Assembly: GCF_016802725.1 (NCBI RefSeq)
Contig: NC_052666.1
Location: forward strand, 12,169,375-12,233,374
Source: Solenopsis invicta
Taxonomy: Eukaryota > Arthropoda > Insecta > Hymenoptera > Formicidae
Direction of reading: 5' to 3'
DNA length: 64,000 bases
The position numbers and the translations under genes were made by a program. Shown piece by piece: positions 44,620 to 55,534 of this stretch; the stretch's first letter is position 1, and every line of letters begins with the position of its first letter. The notes beneath the pieces were generated by a model. It saw nothing but the letters and a program-made list of their open reading frames with translations, was not told where the DNA came from and did not search any database.

Positions 44620-46410
44620 TAACTTTGGACGAAGTTAATCTGTTTCGTCTTTGCGTTAATACTTGACCAGCTTCAGAAAATATTCGTTCACATGGAACAG
44701 ACGTTGACATTATACACAATCTTCTTGTGACTATTTGATACAGACGAGGGTATACCATTCTTTTCTCTTTTCACCATTTTAATGGATCTTCTGTGCGATG
44801 CAAAAGTGGTTCGTGGAGGTACTTATACAATTCGATAATAGCTGATGCCGTACGATTATTTGCACCGCAAAGACGTTTAATATTTTTATCAAAATCTTCC
44901 CATATACTTGAATTTGTTGATTAGGACTCAGGGAGTGTTTCATTATTATCTGTAAACTGTAGCTCATTCAATTTTACAACGGAAACTTTTAATTTTAATG
45001 TTTCATAAGCAAAAGAAAATTTTGTTTTGTTAGAAAACCCATATTTTTTAAATCTTGGATCGAGAATGGTAGCTTGGCACATCAATTTATTGTCCTCTAC
45101 ATATTTGAAACGATGATTCAATTAATCCTTCAAACTCTGTATCATTTGCATTATTTCGATTGGTACAGTTTTATCAATATGATAATCATTAACTTTTTTG
45201 TTTATAACATTAACGAGAGGTATAATTTTTGAAATTGTAATATTTTTTTCTGCACTCATCTCAGTCGTGATCTTCTCAAATATCTTAAGTAGCTCTTTTT
45301 AATAACGTACCATTCCTGACTTGTTAACAATGACACATCACATTGTAAGACTGCTATTGTTGAAACAATGGAATCTTTAATTTGTAGAATTCTGTTCAGC
45401 ATATCGTAAATGGAATTCCATCGAGTTATGACATCTTGTTTGAGTTTTAATTTTGGTGATTTTATTTGTTCCTGAATTGATTGTAATTTTGAAAGAGCAT
45501 GAGCATTTCGTTTGAAGTATTCGACTATAGATTTAACTTTTACTGTTACATTTGAAATCTCTTTTAAGCTCTGTTGTAATGCAAGATTTAAAGAGTGTGC
45601 AAAACACGGTAAATGACGCCAATTGCAAAGTCGAATTGCGGCAACTTCATTAGCTGTATTATCGGTGATGCAACAAACAATTTTGTCTTGTAAGTGAAAA
45701 TTTCGTACGCAAACTTTTAAGCAAATTGATATATTTTCTGCCGTGTACCTGTTGTGAAACAATAAGCATTCTAATAATATTAACGTTAATTTCATTTTAG
45801 AATCAAGATAATGAGCTGTTATAGCAATAAAACTTTCGTTGTTTATAGATGTCCAAGAGTCTGTTGTAAGACAAACTGCATTAGCTTCTTTAAAGTTGAT
45901 TTTAACTTTTTCTAAATTTGATAAATATAATTGTTGTAATAAATTATTAGATACAGTTTTTCGTGTTGGTAGAGAATAACCTGGACAAAGCAATTTAACA
46001 AATTTAATAAATGGGGTCTTCCACAATTGAAAATGGATGGAACTCTTTTATAATCATTTTTATCAATTGTTCATCACATTGTTTTTATTTACATAATGCG
46101 ACGGGTTTGACAAAAAAAAAATCTTTAATATTTAATTGTGTATTTGTTTTGCTCGAAGTCGTGGCAATATTCGAATTGGTTATTCCTACTACTTCTTGAA
46201 TATTAGAATTACACACTATATTATCATTGTCATCATTGACATCTTCATTAATTCTTGCATTATCTTTGTTAATTTTCTTATTATCGAAATTTATTGTAGG
46301 GTGTTTGGTTTTCAAGTGTCTTGTCAAATTTTCAATAGAACCACCAGTGATACTAACATGTTGACTACAATATTTACACTTCCCAGCAAACGAAAAAAGA
46401 TTAAAAGATA
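44620..46410 (-). pseudogene. hAT transposase, ZBED type, decayed
   Basis: Minus-strand order: a BED-finger remnant (CKYCSQHVSITGGS, LTRHLKTKHPTINF) near 46310-46390; a linker (TQLNIKDFF); a core with VCLTTDSWTSINNESFIAIT, CCITDNTANEVAAIRL, WRHLPCFAHSLNLALQQSLK and LKLKQDVITRWNSIYDML; LMCQATILDPRFKKYGF near 45060; and a dimerisation region with RRLCIMSTSVPCERIFSEAG near 44680. Multiple stops and frameshifts. It belongs to the ZBED1/ZBED4-like hAT branch, a different subfamily from the element at 20957. Confidence 0.8.
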
Positions 46411-46426
46411 TTAAAATTTTTTAATA

Positions 46427-46590
46427 CCTTTGAATCCCTTTTTTGGCAGAATTAGATGAAATTAGATGGAATTCGAAATGAGATGGTCCAATCCCATGGA
46501 ATCCAAAAGAGAAATTTTCAATTCCATCCAATCCTATGGAATCCGTAAAGGTTATGGAATTGCATGGCATTAGATGGTTTAGGAAATTGT
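46427..46590. repeat. GGAATT-rich irregular repeat
   Basis: Variants of TGGAATTC/CATGGAATCC and TAGATGGA recur at short intervals on both strands. It may be the end of a small inverted-repeat element; boundaries not found. Confidence 0.35.
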
Positions 46591-46618
46591 TTTAAATGCC
46601 TCCCGTAATGATCAAACA

Positions 46619-46662
46619 CATACACACGCACACGCACGCACACACACACACACACACACACA
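46619..46662. repeat. (CA)n microsatellite
   Basis: Short imperfect CA run ending in CATATA. Confidence 0.9.
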
Positions 46663-46663
46663 T

Positions 46664-47027
46664 ATAGGAAAGGAAAGGAAAATAGGAAAGGATAATAAAT
46701 TTTAAAGCTTGTAGATAAACGTTTATTTTTTATTTACTATATAATTAATATACTTTATAGTATCTTAATACATAAGTATTAATAAAGAACTTTCGGTTAA
46801 AAATTATAATCAAACAAAAAATAAAAAATCAAATTTAAACAAAAGAAATTTGTAAAAATAAGAAATCTAAAAATAAAATGTTAAATAAAAACACTTAATA
46901 TTTATAAGAAATAGATATAAACATTTTTATTTTATATTAAAATGTCCAAAAACCTTCACCTTTAATCAGAATCTGGAAAAAAGAAATTGTGATGAATATG
47001 AGCGATTTCGAAAAATAAGTATTATAT
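46664..47027. other. AT-rich; likely 3' flank/UTR of the BEN gene
   Basis: No coding content. It lies downstream of the minus-strand stop at 47028; A/T-rich runs with TTTATT (minus AATAAA) at several places could supply a polyadenylation signal. Confidence 0.35.
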
Positions 47028-48744
47028 TTATTTGTACCCATCATTACTTGATGGCTCGGGTGGGAAAAGGACATTGAAGTCCGGATCGCTGTTATTTTCA
47101 TTCAACGAAGATGTTTCCTCATTAGGCACTTGTGCTGCTTCTTCCATTCTTAACGGGTCGATCGAGAAGTCGATGTTTGATTCAGTGTCCCGTTCAATAT
47201 TCGATTCAATATTTTGTTCAATATCAATCATGTCATCATCAATATTTGGTTCGATGTCCGGTTCTTCTGAATTAAGAACCTCCTCATCTATTGCATCGGT
47301 TTCTTTTTCTGCAGTACATGTATGCGCTGAAAAATGTTTATATTTTAAATATGTCGGTATGAATATCTCAATAAAGAAGTTGTAACTATAGTCGCATTTT
47401 GAAACAAAATTGCTTACAATCTTTTAAGGAAGATATAAGTTTAGCTAAAATGTTTCTAGTTTTTTCCACCAATTTGTCCGCCTGTGCTGGTGGGATTTTT
47501 TTTTCAACTGTTAAGTAATGATAGTATATTGCTAAAGAAAAAAAGAGTTTAATAGTATATTATCAAAGAGAATTACAAAATAAAATGTTATTATATTGTT
47601 AGGCAAAGAATAAAATTTACTCCCAAACAATCAGCCCTTTACTTTTTTTACAACAATAACATTGAAATTTCAATGTTTTATTGAAGTTGCAATCGCTATT
47701 GTACAAAGTGTCCATATTTATCTGTGTAAATAATTTTGATTCTCTTGAATATTAATTAGAAATTGGTGCTTTCAAATGTTTGCTTCATTACGGCAATTTG
47801 CCAAAAATAAAAGATACACTGAATATTTTTTAATTTTTGTTGGAGACATTCGTTTTAGAACGAAGGGCCCCGTCAACACAACTAAAGCTGCAACTCAACT
47901 CAACTCAACTCTAACTGTCTCAAAAAGTAAAAACGTAGGTACAAACGTTTACTAATTTTATTATTGTGTATTTTGCAATATTTTACAAATTATATGGAAA
48001 TTTTAATTGTTTGTTTAAATTGCTATTGGTCTTCAAAAAACATGTCTTATGTTACCCTTAGACAATGTTATTTTGAAGACTAATAGCGACTTCAACAAAC
48101 AAAACTTCTAAATAAATTGTAAAATAATGCAAAATATGCAATGATAAAATTAGAAAACTTTGTATGTTTTCATTTTTTTAAGTTGCAGCCTTTGCTTTAG
48201 AACAATTGTCTCCAGTAGAAATGTTTAGACCGGTGTTTTTTTTTTATTATCGCATATAATTAGACAGATATATTTAAAAGCATTGATATAGTTTCTAACG
48301 TTAAAGAGAATTACATTTATCTTCGTACATATGAATATGACTACTTTGTACAACACCGGTTGCAATTTTAGCAAAAAATTAAAATCTCTATCGTTGTGGT
48401 TGTAAAAAATGTTAAGGGTTGACTGTTTTATGATATATTTTATTCGTCGTCTAATAATAAGAAAAGCAATGATAAAAGAGGAAGACATCATTGATGAGAT
48501 AATATGAAATTACACATGAATTACCTTTAATTGCTAAAATTTTGTTGCAATCTAAGGCATTTTTCGGCTGATTAGAATTCTTGTTTCGGTTGCTTCCTTT
48601 GCCTGTTACAGTGCTATTTAAAAGCGTTTCCAAAGAAAACAGACAAATCGCGATTTGCCGAACAAAAATTGCGGACCTTCTGCAATCGCAAGTAGCTGCG
48701 ACATATGAAGTTTTAGGCAAGTATTCGCCATATCCAAGATGAAT
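47028..48744 (-). CDS. BEN-domain protein, last three exons
   Basis: Three exons join in frame. 48744-48525 (acceptor cttgcag, donor G|GTAATT) encodes IHLGYGEYLPKTSYVAATCD then RRSAIFVRQIAICLFSLETL, LNSTVTGKGSN and ALDCNKILAIK, the body of a BEN domain (h-lGxxxhlpk, a basic helix, lF-xETL-xxS-xTGK, then a helix). 47531-47418 completes it with IYYHYLTVEKKIPPAQADKL then VEKTRNILAKLISSLKD. 47326-47028 is an acidic tail (EPDIEPNIDDDMIDIEQNIE; SNIERDTESNIDFSID) ending DGYK and TAA. BEN domains bind DNA or chromatin partners in transcriptional repression. No stop or frameshift was seen. Earlier exons lie beyond 48744, where a mariner-type element is inserted, or outside the window. Confidence 0.75.
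47532..48524. other. intron of the BEN gene
   Basis: AT-rich, without protein-like frames. It contains inverted stretches around ACTTCAATAAAAC...CAATGTTTTATTGAAGTTG (about 47660-47690 with 48060-48120), a small MITE-like fold, and a short ACTCAACTCA run at about 47893-47910. Confidence 0.45.
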
Positions 48745-48924
48745 CTGCAAGATTTAATTGTTATAATATTACATTCGTAGATATGACATATAAAGAAGAT
48801 ATATAAAAAACTTGGGCAGATTTCCAAAAGTTATTATTGTGGGGAGCAATAACAGAAGTTAAAATTGTTTAGATGGCAATATTTCATAAATATTACAGTT
48901 TACTTCATCATGTTAGATGTAAAA

Positions 48925-49428
48925 TGCTGTGGTACTTTTTCCGTTAACGTTTGTTGCGGAATCATAGGTGACAAACTAATCGGTCCCGTATTTATTGAAG
49001 GTACATTGAACGGAGAAAAATACCGTAACTTATTGCAAGAGGAACTACCGATTCTGTTGGAAGATGTACCTTTCGCAGTGCGACAGAACATGTGGTTCCA
49101 GCATGATGGTTGTCCAGCACATTATTCATTAATAGTACGAGAAGTGTTAAATCGTAATTACAATGATTGCTGGATCGGTAGAGGTGGTCCGGTAAATTGG
49201 CCTGCCAGATTGCCAGACCTGACGTCACCAGATTTCTTTTTGTGGGGTTACCTTAAAGAAAAAGTGTATACAGAAGTACCAAATACTCGAGAAAACATGA
49301 TGGAACGTATTAGATATGCTTGCGCACAAATAACGCCAGATACACTTTCTACATGTGTACAAGCATTCCAAGGTCGAGTTAATAAATGCATCGAAATGGA
49401 AGGTCATCATTTCGAGCATTTATTGTAA
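48925..49428 (+). pseudogene. family-4 transposase, C-terminal half
   Basis: Open from about 48925: GTFSVNVCCGIIGDKLIGPV, then WFQHDGCPAHYSLIVREVLN and NWPARLPDLTSPDFFLWGYL, ending HHFEHLL and TAA 49428. The second and third catalytic Asp are 36 residues apart, as in families 1 and 3. The N-terminal DNA-binding part and the first Asp are missing. The remaining half has no stop, so truncation is the only visible damage. Confidence 0.8.
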
Positions 49429-49435
49429 TTGAATA

Positions 49436-49600
49436 GTGAGAGGCGAGGGGATTCACCGAAATAAAGCACCCCGATGGTGAGAAGCGAGGGGACTCACCGA
49501 AATAAAGCACCCCGATGGTGAGAGGCGAGGGGACTCACCGAAATAAAGTACCCCGATGGTGAGAGGCAAGGGGACTCACCGAAATCAAAGCACCCCGATG
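49436..49600 (+). repeat. four 41/42-bp tandem repeats behind the family-4 transposase
   Basis: Units at 49436-49476, 49477-49517, 49518-49558 and 49559-49600 (one base longer), then a partial fifth. Each contains GTGAGAGGC, AGGGGACTCAC and AAGCACCCC in that order, starting 8 bp after the transposase stop. About 33 of 41 positions agree with the repeat of the family-3 element. Confidence 0.95.
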
Positions 49601-49904
49601 GTGAGAGAAAATGGCAAAAACTAATTTTTACTGATTACATCTATCACGATTCGAAAAAATGTCTCGGACAAAACTTACGTATTTTTTTCCAAGGAATCCG
49701 AATCTGCAATAAAAAATGGGGGTTCCCATTTGAAATTTCAAAGTTGACACCCGCCCCACCCCTAAGGGGCGGTGGGGGTGGGTTAATTTTTACACAGGCA
49801 GACGTCCCCCTTGATAATGTTAAAAGTTTATTTGGGACATTTTTTCGTACAATGCTTATTTTTCGAAATATTTAGTTGTCTCAAGTTAAATGGGACACCC
49901 TGTA

Positions 49905-50736
49905 TATAAATAAAAATAGACAGCCTTAAATTACATTTCTTTAAAATTGAGTAATTTATAACGTTATATCTGAATCAGTAATGAGGTATCTTTCTTGTTG
50001 AAAACTAAATGATCTGAAAACTACCAAAATATACATAACACTTGGAACATTTAAAGCTCAACACCCATAATAGTATAAAATGTCATATGGTATTTTTAGC
50101 GTTTAAAATGTACACAGATTTATTAAAGCAACTGTAAGATTATTAAACACGATTAGAAAAATATTCTGGTAACATTCGCAGTTCATTTATGTAGCTTAAT
50201 TAGTATTACTTTCATTAATCAAACGGAGCAAAGTAACCTATAAACTTTATACTGGACAAATATTGTGTTAATACATCAACATTATGTAAAAATAATACAA
50301 ATACGCTAGAATTAACATTAATCCTAGCTTATTTATATTATTTTTACATAATGTTGATATATTATATTATCTTTATATTATCTTTGCTTAATGTTAAGGT
50401 ATACTTGATGATCACTCATGCATACACAGTTTGACAGTAGTAAGGTTTACAGGTTACTGAGCTCTGTTTGATTAATGAGATTGAAAGTAATTAAGCAACA
50501 TAAACAGACTGCTTTTATGGAAAAAGCTATACGAAAATATTACTGGAACATTGTTGAAGAACTGCAGTTTTTATATAATACACCAATAATTTTTCAGGTT
50601 TTTGTAGTTTTTTCCATAAGGGTGCGAATGTTACCAGAATATTTTTTATGGTGTTTAATAATCGTACATTAATTGTTTTAATAAATCGTTTTATGCGTGT
50701 ATTTTAAACGCTGGAAATGCGATATCACATGTTATA
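49905..50736. other. AT-rich spacer
   Basis: No gene. It contains inverted stretches, for instance ACATTATGTAAAAATAAT near 50280 and its complement near 50340, consistent with a further small decayed inverted-repeat element. Confidence 0.4.
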
Positions 50737-51536
50737 CACTACTCAAAAGAAAATAGGGAACACTTTCCAGACACCAAAAATTAGGCTATTTTCAAATGAC
50801 TGTAACTCGGTGAAAAATCATCGTAGATAAAAAATAAAAAAAGCATTTTGAAGCTTGAAGCTCCAACTTTAACGCTCTATCAGCAGATTTTCAAAATTCT
50901 TTTAACTTCCTTGTCTTATGCAGTAAAAAAGCACACCCTGTTTTGTTCCTTAAAATTTCGTATTTTTGACACTTTGCAGCTCGACCAACAAATTTTTTTC
51001 GAACAATTCAAGTAAAGCTTCATAAACTACAACATTTTGCCTACAAAATACTTTTTTTAAAATTTCTCTACGATTTTTTTTGACCGAGTTACGCTACTTT
51101 GAAGCTAAACCTGCATTTTTTACAAATGATATCCGTACTCCGTGAAAAATCATCGTAGACAAAAAATCAAAAAACCATTTTAAAGCTCGAAGTTCCAGCT
51201 TTAACATGCTGTTAATGGTTTTCAAAAATTTTCTCAATTTCTTGGTACTATGCCCCAAAAAAGATACACTGTTTTTTCCTTAAAATAACGTATTTTTAAC
51301 AGCCTGTAGCTCAATAAAAAAATTTTTCTCGACAAATCCAATGCAAGTGCCATAAAGTATGACATTTTCTCTACAAAATGCTTTTTTTAAAGTTTTCTCT
51401 ACGATTTTTTTTGATCGAGTTACAAGACTTTGAAGATATACATTTTTTACAGTACATTTTTCCGAAAAATGACGTCTACCGCCGACATTAGCATTACCCA
51501 ATGTGCACCACGTGGAGGTTGTCGGTCGGACTCCAT

Positions 51537-51559
51537 CGTGTGTGTGTGTGAGTGTGTGT

Positions 51560-51630
<71 letters not shown>
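51537..51630. repeat. (TG)n microsatellite in left arm
   Basis: TG run with GAG interruptions. Its mirror (CA)n is in the right arm at 53597-53694; the two differ in length. Confidence 0.95.
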
Positions 51631-51633
<3 letters not shown>

Positions 51634-51734
51634 ATCACAGCAGAGATAAGGACCCCGCAGTTCGTCACTTCTGCAGTATTTAATGACTCCAAACCCTCTC
51701 TGCTGTGTGTGTATGCGCTCGCGCGCATGAGAGT

Positions 51735-52748
51735 TCAATAGTGTGTATTTCCTCCTCTCTGATCAATTACTGCTTGCAAGCGTTCTCGCATATTTATACA
51801 TCTTGCAATACGATCTTGCGGAATGTTGTGCCAAATTTCCGTTAAAATTTCTCCCAATTCTTCTAAATTTCGCGGCTGTTCCTCGCGACGCCTTAATCGT
51901 CGTTCCATTTCATCCCAAATGTGCTCGATTGGATTTAAGTCCGGGCTATTGGCGGGATGATTTAACAGTCTAATTGCGTGTCGTTGAAAAAAACGTCGCG
52001 TTATATTCGCCGTATGAGGTCGAGCGTTGTCCTACAGAAAAATAAAGTTCCGACAGGTTCGATTTAATAGCAAAACGTGTGGTCGTAGAATATCGTTGAT
52101 ATAACGAACACCCGTCATTGCCGGAGGTGGCAGGATCACTAGATCACTTCGTCTTGTAAGTGATATACACCCCCACACCATCACGGAACCGCCGTTGTAG
52201 GATCGTATTGGCATAACGCAACGTCGATCATAGCGTTCATTTCGTCGACGCCAAGTACGTATACGAGCATCATTGCCATAAAGGCAAAAACGTGATTCGT
52301 CGGAGAAATATACATTTCTCCAATCCCTAGCGGTCCAATTTATGTGATCGCGCACAAATTGATAACGTACTTGGCGATGTACGAGTGTGAGTCTTGGTAC
52401 TTGTGCACGAACACGAGAACGAAGACCGGCTTCTCTCAAACGGTTGCGAATTGTTTGTTCGCACACATGGCGCAAATGAATGTCATTACGAATGTTTCTT
52501 GCGGTAATTATTCGTCTTTCTAATGCATAACGAACAATGGCTCGATCTTGTCTATTTGTCGTTAATCGAGAACGACCACTACCTTCACGTCTCGTGTAAT
52601 TTCCCGTGTCTTGATATCGTAATCAAGCTCTACTCACTACGGACACTGATGCACCAATATCTTGCGCCACATAACGCATACTAAAACCTTGTTGCAAAAG
52701 CGCAATTATGCGTGCAACTTCTACGGCCGATAAATGTCTACGCGGCAT
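51735..52748 (-). pseudogene. Tc1 transposase (DD34E), full length with two nonsense codons
   Basis: ATG at 52748 (MPRRHLSAVEVARIIALLQQ). Helix-turn-helix motifs GFSMRYVAQDIGASVSVV and HVCEQTIRNRLREAGLRSRV follow. The catalytic core has NVYFSDESRFCLYG (Asp), NGGSVMVWGCIS (usual Tc1 strand), DNARPHTAN (second Asp) and SPDLNPIEHIWDEM (Glu, 34 residues after the second Asp). The frame is 338 codons with only two breaks: TGA at about 52623-52625 (expected Trp) and TAG at 52032-52034 (CAG in the plus-strand copy). The domain order and length are normal for Tc1. The inverted copy retains the CAG. Confidence 0.9.
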
Positions 52749-52908
52749 TTTGAAAATTCCGTGTCGCTTATCACACTGCGAGAATCGCCGGCGTACTAAA
52801 CAAAATTTTATTGTATTGAGCATGCAATGTTTACATATGGTCATCTTTGTCTAAAAAGAGATTTTTTTTAGACTAAGACGACTATATGTTTACAGTTCAC
52901 AGGATTGG

Positions 52909-53493
52909 AGAAATGTATATTTCTCCGACGAATCATGTTTTTGCCTTTATGGCAATGATGCTCGTATACGTACTTGGCATCGACGAAATGAACGCTATGA
53001 TCGACGTTGCGTTATGCCAATACGATCCTACAACGGCGGTTCCGTGATGGTGTGGGGGTGTATATCACTTACAAGACGAAGTGATCTAGTGATCCTGCCA
53101 CCTCCGGCAATGACGGGTGTTCGTTATATCAACGATATTCTACGACCACACGTTTTGCTATTAAATCGAACCTGTCGGAACTTTATTTTTCTGCAGGACA
53201 ACGCTCGACCTCATACGGCGAATATAACGCGACGTTTTTTTCAACGACACGCAATTAGACTGTTAAATCATCCCGCCAATAGCCCGGACTTAAATCCAAT
53301 CGAGCACATTTGGGATGAAATGGAACGACGATTAAGGCGTCGCGAGGAACAGCCGCGAAATTTAGAAGAATTGGGAGAAATTTTAACGGAAATTTGGCAC
53401 AACATTCCGCAAGATCGTATTGCAAGATGTATAAATATGCGAGAACGCTTGCAAGCAGTAATTGATCAGAGAGGAGGAAATACACACTATTGA
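52909..53493 (+). pseudogene. Tc1 transposase 3' part in the inverted arm
   Basis: Open from WRNVYFSDES through VMPIRSYNGGSVMVWGCI, LQDNARPHTANITRRF and NPIEHIWDEMERRL to NTHY and TGA at 53493, without stops. It contains all three catalytic residues but lacks the N-terminal DNA-binding half. It is nearly identical in reverse to 51735-52325; differences include CAG versus TAG at the Gln codon, and Cys versus Arg after FSDES. Confidence 0.9.
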
Positions 53494-53596
53494 ACTCTCA
53501 TGCGCGCGAGCGCATACACACACAGCAGAGAGGGTTTGGAGTCATTAAATACTGCAGAAGTGACGAACTGCGGGGTCCTTATCTCTGCTGTGATAC

Positions 53597-53597
53597 A

Positions 53598-53683
<86 letters not shown>

Positions 53684-53694
53684 ACACACACACG
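53597..53694. repeat. (CA)n microsatellite in right arm
   Basis: Mirror of the TG run in the left arm, with one CTCA interruption near its end. Confidence 0.95.
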
Positions 53695-54604
53695 ATGTGC
53701 AAAAATCCGACCGACAACCTCCACGTGGTGCACATTGGGTAATGCTAATGTCGGCGGTAGACGTCATTTTTCGGAAAAATGTACTGTAAAAAATGTATAT
53801 CTTCAAAGTCTTGTAACTCGGTCAAAAAAAATCGTAGAGAAAACTTTAAAAAAAGCATTTTGTAGAGAAAATGTCATACTTTATGGCACTTGCATTGGAT
53901 TTGTCGAGAAAAATTTTTTATTGAGTTACAGGCTGTTAAAAATACGTTATTTTAAGGAAAAAACAGTGTATCTTTTTTGGGGCATAGTACTAAGAAATTG
54001 AGAAAATTTTTGAAAACCATTAACAGCATGTTAAAGCTGGAACTTCGAGCTTTAAAATGGTTTTTTGATTTTTTGTCTACGATGATTTTTCACGGAGTAC
54101 GGATATCATTTGTAAAAAAGGCAGGTTTAGCTTCAAAGTAGCGTAACTCGGTCAAAAAAAATCGTAGAGAAATTTTAAAAAAAGCATTTTGTAGGCAAAA
54201 TGTTGTAGTTTATGAAGCTTTACTTGAATTGTTCGAAAAAAATTTGTTGGTCGAGCTGCAAAGTGTCAAAAATACGAAATTTTAAGGAACAAAACAGGGT
54301 GTGCTTTTTTACTGCATAAGACAAGGAAGTTAAAAGAATTTTGAAAATCTGCTGATAGAGCGTTAAAGTTGGATCTTCAAGCTTCAAAATGCTTTTTTTA
54401 TTTTTTATCTACGATGATTTTTCACCGAGTTACAGTCATTTGAAAATAGCCTAATTTTTGGTGTCTGGAAAGTGTTCCCTATTTTCTTTTGAGTAGTGTA
54501 CTTTATCATGAGTTTTTTGTTTCAAATTTTTCAAATGTTGTAACATAAGATTTACAAAGTGTACATAAATAATATGATCACGATATAAAGTTCATTGGAC
54601 CAAA

Positions 54605-55440
54605 TGGACAGTTTTAGATCTTACCAGTTTTTATGCTGCGGCCGTTTTCATGTCTCACAATTTATACTGCGGTAGTTTTCAGGTCTTACAGTTTTTATCC
54701 TGGGAGTTTTCAGGTCTTACAGTTTATACTGCTGCAGTTTTTAGGTTTTATAATTCTTATGCGGGTGCAGCTTTTAGGTTTTATACTTTTTAATACACTT
54801 AAATGTTTCAATAAGTTTTACTAAATTCTAAATTTTTCTGTTAACTTCTTATCGCTTGAAAACAAATTGAATATGGAAAATTGAAATTTTTAATTTCTTT
54901 ATTAAAAAAAGAAAAATCTAAACTGGTATCGCCATTCAAAGAATCACTTTCTCCTTTTCACAAATTATATGAGCTAAAAATTACTTCAAAAGCTTAGCTT
55001 ACAATCGATTATAGGAATCTTCAGATTATATTATATTTGAGAACAAAAAATTGATATATCGAAAAGCAATACCTGTTCCAATTTTTCCTTTTTAAAAAAG
55101 AGTAATCCAAAACTGCAATTTTTCATAATCAATTTCAAGCAATAAGATTTTAACAAAAAAATGTAAAACTTAGCAAAACTTCTTATTGAAACGTTTTAGT
55201 TTATTAGAAACTATATGACCTGAAAACTGCACCAGTATTAAAATTATAAGACCTAAAAACTGCCACCATATAAACCGTAAGACCTAAAACCTGCCGCAAT
55301 ATAAACTGTAAGACCTAAAAACTGCCGCAGTATAAGTTGTAATACCTGAAAACTGCAACAATATAAACTGTAAGACGGGAAAACTGCCGCAGTATAAGCT
55401 GTAAGACCTGAAAACTACCCTAGTATAAAAACTATAATAC
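54605..55440. mobile_element. inverted-repeat MITE with 31-bp subterminal tandem repeats
   Basis: The left side (54611-54792) holds five to six copies and the right side (about 55214-55434) seven copies, in opposite orientation, of a 31-bp unit with CTGCCGCAGTATAA and GTAAGACCTGAAAA. Inside these are further inverted stretches (54830-54950 against 55080-55195). No coding frame. Target duplication not identified. Confidence 0.75.
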
Positions 55441-55534
55441 ACAACAAAGCGTATGCGGCCTAACGACTTAAATCTCTATTGTGGACGAACCAATAGAGCG
55501 CGTTCTGTTTAACTCTTGCAGTACTCTGGAAATC

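Larger units (their letters stand above)
48920..49902 (+). mobile_element. 5'-truncated mariner-type element (family 4)
   Basis: The right end reads GGGACACCCTG followed by TA (49903-49904); the complement CAGGGTGTCC matches the terminal motif of the other mariner-type families here. No left end was found; the element seems truncated within the transposase near 48920. A 41-bp four-unit tandem repeat and about 300 bp of 3' sequence, with a GC-rich hairpin (CCGCCCC...GGGGCGG, about 49752-49773), precede the end. Confidence 0.8.
50737..54498. mobile_element. giant Tc1 palindrome
   Basis: Starts CACTACTCAAAAGAAAATAG and ends in the complement, with TA outside (50735-50736, 54499-54500). The arms of about 1.59 kb (50737-52327 and 52903-54498) are nearly identical and each contains about 1 kb of non-coding sequence, a TG/CA microsatellite and the 3' 60% of a Tc1 transposase. 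The 575-bp centre holds the 5' part of the gene from the minus-strand copy only. Both outer ends derive from the transposase-3' side. Arm divergence is very low, so formation was recent or the arms are gene-converted. Confidence 0.9.

Noticed and set aside
49750..49785. G-quadruplex-like GGGGCGGTGGGGGTGGG
   Set aside because: Only three clear G runs; the hairpin with CCGCCCCACCCC explains it better.
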